From positions 1 through 64,000 of the forward strand of contig JANOJL010000056.1 of NCBI GenBank assembly GCA_031418715.1: a stretch of 64,000 nucleotides of DNA. Direction: 5' to 3'. Numbering within the stretch: position 1 is the first letter of the stretch; each line of letters starts with the position of its first letter. The notes under the pieces are model-generated. The model searched no databases and was not told where the DNA came from. It saw only the letters and a program-made list of their open reading frames with translations. Of this stretch, positions 53,252-61,519 are shown in pieces. The stretch comes from JANMDU01 sp031418715. Lineage in GTDB: Bacteria > Pseudomonadota > Gammaproteobacteria > Burkholderiales > Burkholderiaceae_C. A program made the position numbers and the translations under genes.

Positions 53252-53683
53252 ATGGATGCATCAACGTTTTGGTGGGTTGCAGCAGCGGTTTTGGTGATCG
53301 CTGAGCTGCTGACAGGCACCTTCTACCTTCTCATGGTGGCGCTGGGCTTGGCCGCAGGCGCATTGGCTGCGCACGCAGGCCTGAGCTGGACGGCACAAAT
53401 CGCCATCGCAGCGGCTATCGGTGCTGCAACCACCGTGGTATGGCACTTTCGCCGCCCCAGCCGAGCCGAGGCTGCCAAAGCGCAGGCCAGCCGCAATGCG
53501 GATGTGAATCAAGATATTGGTGCGACGGTGTATGTCGAGCAATGGGCGGTAGATGGCACAGCGCAGGTGAAATACCGGGGTGCGATCTGGAGCGTGATCC
53601 CCTTCGAGGGCGCGGTGCAGGCGGCGGGCTCGTATCGCGTGAAGGAAGTGGTAGGCAGCCGTTTGGTGGTGGAGCCTGCTTGA
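53252..53683 (+). CDS. NfeD-family membrane protein
   Basis: 143 residues. Two or three hydrophobic helices (about 5-60) are followed by a C-terminal OB-fold-like domain (about 85-142; IGATVYVEQWAVDGTAQVKY and VVGSRLVVEP). NfeD proteins pair with SPFH/stomatin-like proteins, and the SPFH gene begins 41 bp downstream. The frame is open from 53180; ATG 53252 starts the first helix. Confidence 0.88.
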   Translation: MDASTFWWVAAAVLVIAELLTGTFYLLMVALGLAAGALAAHAGLSWTAQIAIAAAIGAATTVVWHFRRPSRAEAAKAQASRNADVNQDIGATVYVEQWAVDGTAQVKYRGAIWSVIPFEGAVQAAGSYRVKEVVGSRLVVEPA

Positions 53684-53724
53684 TCGATTTGGTATTTTTT
53701 TTACAATATTTTTAGGAGTGGAAT

Positions 53725-54642
53725 ATGGAAATTGCAATCGTCGTTTTAATCTTGGTGGTGATCTTTATCGCTAAAACAGTGCGCATCGTGCCGCAACAGA
53801 ATGCTTGGGTACGCGAGCGTTTGGGCAAATATCACGACACGCTAACCCCGGGCTTGAATTTCCTGGTGCCCTTCATTGACAAAATCGCCTACAAACACAG
53901 CTTGAAAGAAATCCCACTCGATGTGCCAAGCCAGGTGTGCATCACGCGCGACAACACACAATTGCAGGTGGATGGCATTTTGTATTTCCAAGTGACCGAT
54001 GCAATGCGAGCCAGCTATGGCTCGTCCAACTACATCATGGCGATTTCCCAACTCGCACAAACTTCTCTGCGCAGCGTGATCGGCAAATTAGAGTTGGATA
54101 AAACCTTTGAAGAGCGCGCGATCATCAATTCGCAAGTGGTTGCGGCGATTGACGAAGCAGCGATGAATTGGGGCGTGAAAGTGTTGCGCTATGAGATCAA
54201 GGATCTCACGCCACCGAAGGAAATTTTGCTTGCGATGCAATCGCAAATCACTGCTGAGCGCGAAAAGCGCGCCTTGATTGCCGCCTCCGAAGGCCGCCGC
54301 CAAGAGCAGATCAATATTGCAACAGGTGAACGCGAGGCTTTCATCGCCCGCTCCGAAGGCGAGAAGCAGGCCGTGATCAATAAAGCACAAGGCGATGCGC
54401 AATCCATCACGGCTGTTGCTGAAGCCACAGCGGGCGCGATCGAGCGGATAGCTGCGGCAATTCGCCAGCCCGGCGGTGAGCAAGCGGTACAGCTGAAAGT
54501 GGCCGAAATGGCGGTTGAAGCCTATGGGAAAGTGGCTCAAGACGCGACCACAACCCTGATCGTGCCCAGCGACATGTCGCAAGTCTCCACGCTGATCGCA
54601 TCGGCGATGAAGATGACGCAATTGGGCGTTGCGCCAAAGTAA
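53725..54642 (+). CDS. SPFH/band 7 (stomatin-like, QmcA/paraslipin) protein
   Basis: 305 residues. An N-terminal membrane anchor (about 2-18) is followed by the SPFH domain (RIVPQQNAWVRERLGKYHDT, PLDVPSQVCITRDNTQLQVD) and a long helical segment rich in Ala/Glu (ITAEREKRALIAASEGRRQE, about 180-255) that forms the oligomeric cage. These proteins organise membrane microdomains and partner with proteases such as FtsH. Together with the NfeD gene this is a standard pair. Confidence 0.93.
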   Translation: MEIAIVVLILVVIFIAKTVRIVPQQNAWVRERLGKYHDTLTPGLNFLVPFIDKIAYKHSLKEIPLDVPSQVCITRDNTQLQVDGILYFQVTDAMRASYGSSNYIMAISQLAQTSLRSVIGKLELDKTFEERAIINSQVVAAIDEAAMNWGVKVLRYEIKDLTPPKEILLAMQSQITAEREKRALIAASEGRRQEQINIATGEREAFIARSEGEKQAVINKAQGDAQSITAVAEATAGAIERIAAAIRQPGGEQAVQLKVAEMAVEAYGKVAQDATTTLIVPSDMSQVSTLIASAMKMTQLGVAPK

Positions 54643-54660
54643 TTCTGCAAGAACCGCATC

Positions 54661-55056
54661 ATGACCAAGAATGTTTTGGGCACACCGCTTGTGCCCTGCT
54701 CCTACGACCCGCTCACCGGCTACTACCGAGATGGCTGCTGCGAAACCGATGAGTACGATCATGGGAGCCATGTGGTGTGCGCTCGCATGACGCATGAATT
54801 CTTGGTCTTCTCCCTGGAGCGCGGTAATGATTTGATGACGCCGCGCCCTGAATATCGCTTTGCAGGCTTAGAAGCGGGCGATCGCTGGTGCCTTTGCGCT
54901 GCGCGTTGGAAGGAAGCCTTCAACGCCGGCTTTGCGCCACCTGTTATTCTGGAGTGCACGCATGCCAAAGCATTGGAATTTGCCACGCTTGAGCAGCTCG
55001 TCGCGCATGAATACATCGCGCCCGCACCAACGCCAAAACTTCCTCAGGGACAGTGA
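54661..55056 (+). CDS. DUF2237 family protein
   Basis: 131 residues, cytoplasmic, with conserved Cys-rich motifs DGCCETDEYDHGSHVVCA (about 24-41) and RWCLCAARWKEA (about 80-91). This matches DUF2237 proteins. The role is unknown. It starts 18 bp after the SPFH gene and may share its transcript. Confidence 0.87.
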   Translation: MTKNVLGTPLVPCSYDPLTGYYRDGCCETDEYDHGSHVVCARMTHEFLVFSLERGNDLMTPRPEYRFAGLEAGDRWCLCAARWKEAFNAGFAPPVILECTHAKALEFATLEQLVAHEYIAPAPTPKLPQGQ

Positions 55057-55057
55057 T

Positions 55058-55121
55058 TTTTCAAGCGTTTTAGGCCTCTAGCCGTTATAGAATATGCGCC
55101 GATTGCTATTAAATTTATAGC
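55058..55121 (-). repeat. Dispersed 65-bp repeat, copy 12 (best reference copy)
   Basis: TTTTCAAGCGTTTTAGG, CCTCTAGCCGTTATAGAA, TATGCGCCGATTGCTATT and AAATTTATAGC. Read rightwards it gives FKRFRPLAVIEYAPIAIKFI without a stop; the leftward reading LIAIGAYSITARGLKRLK is also open. It lies between the DUF2237 gene and tRNA-Ser. Confidence 0.88.
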
Positions 55122-55157
55122 ATATCTCCATGTTAAAATATCGGCTTCACACGCTGC

Positions 55158-55247
55158 GGAGGGATGGCAGAGTGGTTGAATGTACCTGACTCGAAATCAG
55201 GCGTAGATGCAAGTCTACCGAGGGTTCGAATCCCTCTTCCTCCGCCA
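55158..55247 (+). tRNA. tRNA-Ser(CGA)
   Basis: A 90-nt class II tRNA. Acceptor GGAGGGA pairs with TTCCTCC, the anticodon loop is CTCGAAA (anticodon CGA), there is a long variable arm (GCGTAGATGCAAGTCTACC), the T loop is TTCGAAT, and CCA is encoded at 55245-55247. Confidence 0.96.
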
Positions 55248-55305
55248 ATTACGTTTTGCTGCAATGACAGTCTTTGCGCTCATCTTTACTTCTTGACGTG
55301 GCGAA

Positions 55306-55923
55306 TCAACCCTCATTTCTTGGCATCAGGATCAACGCTTCAGCTGTGCGATCCAGCAGTGCGTGCTTTTTCATATCGGTGATCGTACGATATAACGCTT
55401 CATGACTGACGCCCAGTTGGCTAGCCAAAGTCTTGATGCCAGTCGGGATCGGGTAGCGGCCTGCCATACCCTCGGTTTGAATCAGATGCAGTAAGCGCTC
55501 TTGTACCGAATGCAAGCTTAGCCGCTCGCATTGCATTCTCAACCGCATGATCTCGGCGTTCAGCGTGCGCATCCAACGACTCGAAAAGATAGGGTCGCTC
55601 TGCAACTCAGCTCGCAGCGCAGCGACAGGCAGCTTGATCACCTGCGTCTCTTCAAGAGCGATGGCATCGCAGTGGTAAGCATCGACCATCAAACTGGCCT
55701 CGCTAACAAACCCGCCACGGCAGCGCTGCAAAATCACATGCTCGCCGTGCGCGCCTGAACGCTCGAGTGCCACTTCGCCGCGCACCACAAAAAACATCCA
55801 CTGCGGCTTAGCACCAGCGGAGAAAACATGCTCTCCTTTGCGAATAAGTGCCCCGCCAGCGAGCTGCCGCAGTCCATCGGGCAATAACTCCTGCAAGGGC
55901 ATGGGAAGAATCGTGTGATTCAT
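55306..55923 (-). CDS. Crp/Fnr-family transcriptional regulator
   Basis: 205 residues. The cyclic-nucleotide-binding-like sensor fold (about 20-115; GEHVFSAGAKPQWMFFVVRG) is followed by a long dimer helix and a winged helix-turn-helix (about 150-195; IKTLASQLGVSHEALYRTI). There are no Fnr-type N-terminal cysteines. Starting at ATG 55923 leaves an 18-bp perfect palindrome directly over the start codon, as expected for autorepression; a longer frame opens at 55962. It is divergent from two small metal-binding-protein genes. Confidence 0.85.
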   Translation of the reverse strand: MNHTILPMPLQELLPDGLRQLAGGALIRKGEHVFSAGAKPQWMFFVVRGEVALERSGAHGEHVILQRCRGGFVSEASLMVDAYHCDAIALEETQVIKLPVAALRAELQSDPIFSSRWMRTLNAEIMRLRMQCERLSLHSVQERLLHLIQTEGMAGRYPIPTGIKTLASQLGVSHEALYRTITDMKKHALLDRTAEALILMPRNEG

Positions 55924-55939
55924 ATGATTGCAATCATAT
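55922..55939. promoter_or_regulatory. Perfect 18-bp palindrome between Crp/Fnr gene and metal-binding genes
   Basis: ATATGATTGCAATCATAT is its own reverse complement. It overlaps the regulator's start codon and lies 76 bp from the HMA gene. It is not the TGTGA-N6-TCACA Crp site, so a dedicated site for the divergent regulator is likely. Confidence 0.65.
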
Positions 55940-56015
55940 TGCTTTGGCGTGCGTTTGACCATACTTACATCACACGCTGAAAAGGTTTCAGCGGATGATT
56001 TGAAAGGGAAACATC

Positions 56016-56294
56016 ATGAGTGCAGCGATGCAAATTGAAATTGAGAACCTGAAATGCGGGGGTTGCGAGGTCAGCATTCTGAAGGGCTTGAAGTCTATCG
56101 AGGGCGTGCGCAAAGTCAGCGTCAATCGCGCGTCCGACACGGTAGAAGTCGAAGCGCCTGCGACGCTGCGCAGCAAGATCGCTGAACAACTGCGCCACAT
56201 GGGCTACCCCGAAAAGGGAAGCATCAGCGGCATCAGTGCGGGCTTGGCGAATGCTAAGTCTTATGTGAGCTGCGCCATTGGCCGCGTAGCCTGA
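56016..56294 (+). CDS. Heavy-metal-associated (HMA) domain protein, CopZ-like
   Basis: 92 residues. The ferredoxin-like HMA fold has the metal-binding pair in LKCGGCEVSI (about 13-22), with an HMGYPEKGS loop near 65 and a tail ending SYVSCAIGR. Such proteins carry soft metals, mainly Cu(I), in the cytoplasm. The gene has a good ribosome binding site (GAAAGGGAAA) and is followed 28 bp later by a Met/His-rich exported protein. Confidence 0.88.
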   Translation: MSAAMQIEIENLKCGGCEVSILKGLKSIEGVRKVSVNRASDTVEVEAPATLRSKIAEQLRHMGYPEKGSISGISAGLANAKSYVSCAIGRVA

Positions 56295-56322
56295 TCATTT
56301 TTTATTTTTTTTGGAGAACACT

Positions 56323-56619
56323 ATGAGAAAACTTATTCTACTTACTGCATTGGCTAGCGTGATCGGCGTCACTTGGGCTGCCACCGCAGACCCCTCGGCA
56401 CCCAGCACGGTCACCCCGAACAATCATTCCATGCACGGCATGGGCCCAGGCCACGAACGAATGCAGGGCATGGGCGCAGGACATGGCCGAATGCAGGGCA
56501 TGATGGGTGGCCATGAGGCTAGAAAATCAATGGGGCACGGCAAAGACATGATGGCCTGCGACATGTCATCGCATGGTGCCGACAAACATGATCACCGCCA
56601 CGCGACGCCAGAAAAATAA
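56323..56619 (+). CDS. Met/His-rich exported protein, probably copper-binding
   Basis: 98 residues. The signal peptide (about 1-20, ending TWAATA) leads to a mature part full of Met, His and Gly in repeats such as HGMGPGHERMQGMGAGHGRM. No fold is expected; methionine/histidine clusters bind Cu(I)/Cu(II) or Ag(I) in the periplasm. ATG 56323 is 6 bp after GGAG. Gene order with the HMA protein and regulator suggests metal handling. Confidence 0.75.
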   Translation: MRKLILLTALASVIGVTWAATADPSAPSTVTPNNHSMHGMGPGHERMQGMGAGHGRMQGMMGGHEARKSMGHGKDMMACDMSSHGADKHDHRHATPEK

Positions 56620-56657
56620 GCTGAACTGATGGTGCGCGCGGCAACGCGCGCACTGCC

Positions 56658-57953
56658 TCAGGCTTTGAGCAAGGCTTGCCCGCCCATGTAAGGTCGCAAT
56701 ACTTCGGGCACGGTGACGCTACCGTTTGCATTTTGGTAGTTTTCAAGCACCGCCACGAGGGTGCGGCCGACAGCGAGCCCTGATCCGTTGAGCGTGTGAA
56801 CCAGCTCATTCTTGCCTTGCGCATTTTTAAAGCGGGTTTGCATGCGGCGCGATTGGAAGGCTTCGCAGTTGGAACATGAGCTGATTTCGCGGTAAGTGTT
56901 TTGTGCGGGCAGCCAAACCTCGAGGTCGTAAGTTTTCGTGGAGGCAAAGCCCATGTCTCCGGTGCAGAGCGCGAGCACGCGGTAAGGCAATCCCAGCTTT
57001 TGCAACACGTTTTCTGCGTGGCGCGTCATCTCTTCTAGAGCTTCGTAGCTCTTATCGGGATGCGTGATCTGCACCATTTCTACTTTGTCAAACTGATGCT
57101 GACGGATCATGCCTTTGGTGTCGCGGCCATAGCTGCCCGCTTCGGAGCGGAAGCAAGGGCTGTGGGCGGTGAGTTTGATGGGTAAATCGGCTTCTGCGAG
57201 GACTTGATCGCGGACGCTGTTCGTCAAAGAAATTTCGCTGGTAGAGATCAAGTATTGCGTGGCTTGCGTCTCATCACCGCCGCGCGTAACCCAAAACATA
57301 TCTTCTTCAAATTTGGGCAACTGCCCCGTGCCTTCGAGCACTTCGCGGTTGACAATATACGGCGTGTAGCACTCGGTGTAACCATGCTCGTTGGTCTGCA
57401 TATCAAGCATAAGTTGCGCGAGTGCGCGATGCATGCGAGCGACTTGGCCGCGCATGAAGGTGAAGCGTGCACCTGAGAGCTTAGCGCCCGTGTCAGCATC
57501 CAAGCCCAGAGGCTGACCGACATCCACATGGTCTTTCACTTCAAAATCAAATGACTTGGGCGTACCCCAACGGCGCACTTCTACGTTGCCTTCTTCGCCC
57601 CCACCGATTGGCACGCTCTCGTGTGGCAAATTTGGCAAGGTCATCAAAATGCCTTGTAGCTCAGCGGCAATCGCATCGTTGCGCGCTGCAGCGATTTCGA
57701 GCTCCGTTTTGATCGCACCGGTCTCAGCCATCACCGTATCGGTGCTCTCGCCTTTGGCCTTGAGCATGCCAATGGATTTGCTCAAGGTGTTCCGTTTGTT
57801 TTGCAGCTCTTCGGTGCGCATCTGAATGGTTTTGCGCTCGGCTTCCAGAGCGGAATAAGCGGCTACATCCAGATATGGCTGAGGATTTTTGCGCTTTTGC
57901 AGCGCAGCGACGACCGAATCGAGGTCTTTGCGGAGTTGGTTTGGATCTAGCAT
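56658..57953 (-). CDS. serS: Serine--tRNA ligase
   Basis: 431 residues, class II synthetase. The N-terminal long coiled-coil arm (about 30-100) grips the tRNA-Ser variable arm. Motif 2 is in TAHSPCFRSEAGSYGRDTKG (about 259-278) and motif 3 in NGSGLAVGRTLVAVLEN (about 384-400). Full length and normal. Confidence 0.96.
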   Translation of the reverse strand: MLDPNQLRKDLDSVVAALQKRKNPQPYLDVAAYSALEAERKTIQMRTEELQNKRNTLSKSIGMLKAKGESTDTVMAETGAIKTELEIAAARNDAIAAELQGILMTLPNLPHESVPIGGGEEGNVEVRRWGTPKSFDFEVKDHVDVGQPLGLDADTGAKLSGARFTFMRGQVARMHRALAQLMLDMQTNEHGYTECYTPYIVNREVLEGTGQLPKFEEDMFWVTRGGDETQATQYLISTSEISLTNSVRDQVLAEADLPIKLTAHSPCFRSEAGSYGRDTKGMIRQHQFDKVEMVQITHPDKSYEALEEMTRHAENVLQKLGLPYRVLALCTGDMGFASTKTYDLEVWLPAQNTYREISSCSNCEAFQSRRMQTRFKNAQGKNELVHTLNGSGLAVGRTLVAVLENYQNANGSVTVPEVLRPYMGGQALLKA

Positions 57954-57978
57954 ATTATGATTTTAAACGCTTTGATCA

Positions 57979-58012
57979 CTACTAAATTCATAGCGCCTTA
58001 CGCAGTATTCAT
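57979..58012 (+). repeat. Dispersed repeat, copy 13 (degenerate, intergenic)
   Basis: CTACTAAATTCATAGCGCC, then ACGCAGTATTCAT resemble the first half of the family. The TAACGG and GCTTGAAAAA parts are not found. It lies just upstream of serS. Weakest of the copies. Confidence 0.35.
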
Positions 58013-58056
58013 GGTGGCGAAGCGCTTGTTTCTCTTAAATTGTCTTGTTGTATAGC

Positions 58057-58177
58057 GGCCTCGGCTGCGCTTAGGTATCTCACGTAGCGAAGTCATGGGG
58101 GAGCGCCAGCCGAAGGCCAGCGCGCAGGACACGAGCGCAGAGGGATACCTCAAGCGCCCAAGCGCATCGAAGAGGCC
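58057..58177. repeat. Long imperfect inverted repeat between acyl-CoA dehydrogenase and serS genes
   Basis: GGCCTCGGCTGCGCTTAGG with TATCT (58057-58080) is mirrored by AGGGATACCTCAAGCGC...GAAGAGGCC (58141-58177). The loop is GC-rich (GAGCGCCAGCCGAAGGCCAG) and contains a second small palindrome. It may be a structured RNA or an unrelated repeat family. Confidence 0.5.
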
Positions 58178-58195
58178 CCAGAGCGCCAACAAATA

Positions 58196-59452
58196 TCAAG
58201 CCGAATACTTCCCCAACTCATTCTTAGCAATCGCATTGCGATGCACTTCATCCGGGCCATCGGCAAAGCGCAGCGTGCGAGCTGCGGTGTAGGAGTAGGC
58301 CAACGGGAAATCGTCGCACATACCGCCGCCACCATGCACTTGCATCGCCCAATCAATCACTTCGCAAGCCATAGAAGGCGCGACGACTTTGATCATGGCG
58401 ATATCGTTCTTGGCGAGTTTGTTGCCGCCCACATCCATCAGCCACGCCGTGCGCAGCGTGAGTAGGCGGGCTTGATCGATTTTGCATCGCGCATCGGCAA
58501 TGCGCTCCAAGGTCACGCCTTGCTGAGAGACAAGTTTGCCAAATGCTGTGCGGCTACTGGCGCGCTTGCACATGAGCTCTAGCGCACGCTCGGCCAAGCC
58601 GATCAATCGCATGCAGTGGTGAATGCGTCCGGGGCCTAAGCGGCCTTGCGCGATTTCAAAGCCTCGGCCTTCGCCCAAAAGCATATTGCTGGCGGGCACG
58701 CGCACATCGGTGAACGTCATCTCGCAATGGCCATGGGGTGCATCGTCGTAGCCAAACACGGTGAGCGGGCGGATCACTTTCACGCCCGGCGCATCAGCGG
58801 GTACGACGATCATGCTTTGCTGGCTGTGGCGCGGTGCATCGGGATCGCTCTTGCCCATGGTGATATAGAGCGCACAGCGCGGGTCGCCCGCGCCGGAGAT
58901 CCACCATTTGCGACCATTGATGAGGTAAGTGTCATCGTTTTGATTCTCGATGCGGGTAGCGATGTTCGTTGCGTCAGACGAGGCGACATCGGGCTCCGTC
59001 ATTGCAAAGGCGGAGCGCACTTCGCCGCGCAAAAGCGGTTTGAGCCAACGATCGCGAATCTCGGGCGAGCCGTAGCGTGCGAGCGTTTCCATGTTGCCGG
59101 TATCAGGCGCGGAACAGTTGAATACTTCCGAAGCCCAAAGCACGCGCCCCATGATCTCTGCCAATGGTGCGTATTCTTGGTTCGTCAAACCCGCGCCGCC
59201 GAAGAGCGGATCGCCGCCAAAGCCTGCAATTTCTGCGGTGTCGCGCGGGAGGAATAAATTCCACAAGCCCTGCTTTTGAGCAACCGGCTTGAGCTTTTCA
59301 ATCGTCTGCAAGGGTGTCCAGCGCTTGCCGGCCTGCGTGTTGGCTTCGATTTCCTCGGAGTAGGCTTTTTCTGCTGGGTAGATATGGTTGTCAAAAAATT
59401 CCAGCAACTGCGCTTGCAGCTCTTGAACGCGAGGTGAATAAGAAAAATCCAT
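58196..59452 (-). CDS. Acyl-CoA dehydrogenase family protein
   Basis: 418 residues, FAD enzyme of the acyl-CoA dehydrogenase fold. RSAFAMTEPDVASSDATNI (about 145-163), KWWISGAGDPRCALYI (about 178-193), and C-terminal QVHGGGGMCDDFPLAYSYT (about 377-395) where the catalytic base region lies. The length and GGGGMCDDFPLA resemble the ACAD10/11-like long- or branched-chain group. It lies downstream of the APH-type gene on the same strand; in animals ACAD10/11 fuse both domains. Confidence 0.9.
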   Translation of the reverse strand: MDFSYSPRVQELQAQLLEFFDNHIYPAEKAYSEEIEANTQAGKRWTPLQTIEKLKPVAQKQGLWNLFLPRDTAEIAGFGGDPLFGGAGLTNQEYAPLAEIMGRVLWASEVFNCSAPDTGNMETLARYGSPEIRDRWLKPLLRGEVRSAFAMTEPDVASSDATNIATRIENQNDDTYLINGRKWWISGAGDPRCALYITMGKSDPDAPRHSQQSMIVVPADAPGVKVIRPLTVFGYDDAPHGHCEMTFTDVRVPASNMLLGEGRGFEIAQGRLGPGRIHHCMRLIGLAERALELMCKRASSRTAFGKLVSQQGVTLERIADARCKIDQARLLTLRTAWLMDVGGNKLAKNDIAMIKVVAPSMACEVIDWAMQVHGGGGMCDDFPLAYSYTAARTLRFADGPDEVHRNAIAKNELGKYSA

Positions 59453-59497
59453 GGTGATCTCCGGTTATTTGATTGGATACTTGAGAATTTAGGTAAC

Positions 59498-59603
59498 GCG
59501 AAAAGCGCTAAAAGGACGCTAAAAACGCAAAAAAGAACATTGGATTTTTTCAGTATTTGTTCTTTTTTTGCGTTTTTCGGATGTCTCTTTAGCGTTTTTT
59601 GCG
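59498..59603. repeat. Large hairpin with T-rich arms between APH-type and acyl-CoA dehydrogenase genes
   Basis: Left arm GCGAAAAGCGCTAAAAGG to AACGCAAAAAAGAACA (59498-59539) pairs with right arm TGTTCTTTTTTTGCG to TTTAGCGTTTTTTGCG (59558-59603). About 40 positions pair, with a few bulges. Each arm also contains small tandem copies of CGCTAAAA/AACGCAAAA. It could end or attenuate transcription coming from the APH-type gene. Confidence 0.7.
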
Positions 59604-59615
59604 ATAAATAGGCAT

Positions 59616-60707
59616 TCAGCTCACAGAAGCCTGCGCAAACCGCCAACCCATGTGCGCAAGAGGTTTTGCTCCCGCGGCGGATGCAATGGCTTGTGCGCTC
59701 GATGCTGTGCCGGTCTCAATCCTTTTGGCGATGCCTTGCAGAATAGCGGCTAAGCGAAACAGGTTGTAGGCAAGATAAAAATTCCAATCTGCTTGTAATT
59801 GCTCAGGCGTAGCGAGCTCTGTGCGTTCGCAATACAAGCGGATGTATTCCGCTTCGCTCGGTATACCTAAAGCAGCATGATCGAGCCCGCCGATGCCGCG
59901 AAAAGCGCCGGGCGGGATGTGCCAAGCCATGCAGTGGTAGCTGAAATCGGCCAGAGGGTGGCCGAGCGTAGAAAGCTCCCAATCGAGCACCGCCAAGACG
60001 CGCGGCTCGGTCGGATGAAAGATCAGATTGTCTAAGCGATAGTCGCCATGCACGATGCTGACTTTGCTTTCGTCGCGGCCACTTTGCGGAATATTGGCGG
60101 GCAGCCATTCAATCAAGCGATCCATTTCCTCGATTGGCTGCGTGACCGACGCTAGGTATTGCTTGGTCCAGCGGCCAATTTGTCGCTCAAAAAAATTGCC
60201 AGGCTTGCCGTAGTTGCTCAAACCTTGCGCCGCAAAATCCACCGTGTGCAAAGCCGCTTGCACGCGATTCATCTCGCGGTAAATCTCGCCACGTTCTGAA
60301 TTGCTCATGCCCGGCAAAGCCTGATCCCAAAGCACGCGGCCTTCAATAAACTCCATGATGTAGAAAGCGCGGCCAATGATAGATTCATCTTCGCAAAGTG
60401 CATGCATCTTCGCCACCGGCACACCCGTGCCCGCGAGGCCGCGCATCACGGCAAATTCTCGCTCTACCGCATGCGCCGAAGGCAGCAGCTTGGCCACGGG
60501 GCCGGGCTTGGCGCGCATCACATAGGTTTGGCTAGGTGTGATGAGCTTGTAGGTCGGGTTGGATTGCCCGCCTTTGAACATTTCCACTTTTAAAGGACCG
60601 GTAAAGCCAGCAACATTCGCAGCCATCCAATCAGTCAATGCGGCTGTGTCAAAGGCATGCTTGTCAGACACTTCTCGCGTTCCAACGAAATGCTCGAAAC
60701 CGCTCAT
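59616..60707 (-). CDS. Phosphotransferase (APH) family protein, ACAD10/11-N-like
   Basis: 363 residues, aminoglycoside-phosphotransferase/choline-kinase fold. GGQSNPTYKLITP (about 46-58) is the nucleotide loop, catalytic IVHGDYRLDNLIFHP (about 218-232) and metal-binding AVLDWELSTLGHPLADF (about 240-256) follow. Members fused or adjacent to acyl-CoA dehydrogenases phosphorylate 4-hydroxyacyl-CoA so that the phosphate can be eliminated; with the acyl-CoA dehydrogenase gene downstream that role is a fair inference. It overlaps the upstream regulator gene by 4 bp. Confidence 0.88.
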   Translation of the reverse strand: MSGFEHFVGTREVSDKHAFDTAALTDWMAANVAGFTGPLKVEMFKGGQSNPTYKLITPSQTYVMRAKPGPVAKLLPSAHAVEREFAVMRGLAGTGVPVAKMHALCEDESIIGRAFYIMEFIEGRVLWDQALPGMSNSERGEIYREMNRVQAALHTVDFAAQGLSNYGKPGNFFERQIGRWTKQYLASVTQPIEEMDRLIEWLPANIPQSGRDESKVSIVHGDYRLDNLIFHPTEPRVLAVLDWELSTLGHPLADFSYHCMAWHIPPGAFRGIGGLDHAALGIPSEAEYIRLYCERTELATPEQLQADWNFYLAYNLFRLAAILQGIAKRIETGTASSAQAIASAAGAKPLAHMGWRFAQASVS

Positions 60708-61432
60708 TCTTGGTCTCCATTGCCAATGCGCTTCAAGCCATCGCGGCTGCGAACGATCAAGCCACTCGGCTCCACGCGGATCAGCTCTTCGCGCTCCATT
60801 TGCTTTAACTCTTGGTTCACACGCTGGCGCGATGCGCCAAGCAACTGCGCTAATTCTTCCTGCGCCAAATGCAAGCCAATGCGCGTCTCGTCTTGATGGG
60901 ACAGGCTGGGCACACCATAGCTGCGCGCCAAATGCACGAGTTGCTTGGCCAAGCGGGCACGAAGTGGCAGCGTGTTCAGGTCTTCCACCAAACCAAACAG
61001 CAGGCGGATCAGCCGCGAGTTGAGGCGCAGCAAAGCTTCGTATAACTCCACATGATCGGCCAAGATTTTGGCAAAGTCGTTGCGGGCCACGCAGACGATC
61101 GTGGTGTCGCCATGGGCATAAGCATCATGCGTGCGCTGATCGCCATCAAAAATTGACACATCACCAAACCAGATGCCCGGCTCGACGTAAGTGAGCGTCA
61201 CCTGTTTGCCCGACACCGAAGTGCTGGATATTCGAACAGCGCCTTTGGCGCAGGCACTCCATTCTTCAGGCCGCTCGCCGCGAGCAGCGATTAATTCGCC
61301 ATCGCGATAACGCTTCACATAGGCATAGCGCAAGATATCGTGGCGCAGGCTGGGCGAAAGAGAGGCAAACCAGCGGCCAGCGTTGATCGCTTCGCGCTCG
61401 TCTTGGGAGAGGATGGGTTCGTCAGAAATCAT
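60704..61432 (-). CDS. Crp/Fnr-family transcriptional regulator
   Basis: 242 residues. Sensor domain (about 20-150; GIWFGDVSIFDGDQRTHDA) and C-terminal winged helix-turn-helix (about 175-225; LAQEELAQLLGASRQRVNQEL). No iron-sulfur cysteine set. The 4-bp overlap with the APH-type gene suggests they are co-translated and that it controls this lipid-related operon. Confidence 0.87.
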   Translation of the reverse strand: MISDEPILSQDEREAINAGRWFASLSPSLRHDILRYAYVKRYRDGELIAARGERPEEWSACAKGAVRISSTSVSGKQVTLTYVEPGIWFGDVSIFDGDQRTHDAYAHGDTTIVCVARNDFAKILADHVELYEALLRLNSRLIRLLFGLVEDLNTLPLRARLAKQLVHLARSYGVPSLSHQDETRIGLHLAQEELAQLLGASRQRVNQELKQMEREELIRVEPSGLIVRSRDGLKRIGNGDQE

Positions 61433-61519
61433 GTCTTTTCCATTGTGGCGGCAGTTCTAAGGCGTGGGCTCTAGGGTTGTCACGTGGGTGTCTAGCGCAG
61501 GTGAGACAATACACCCTAC

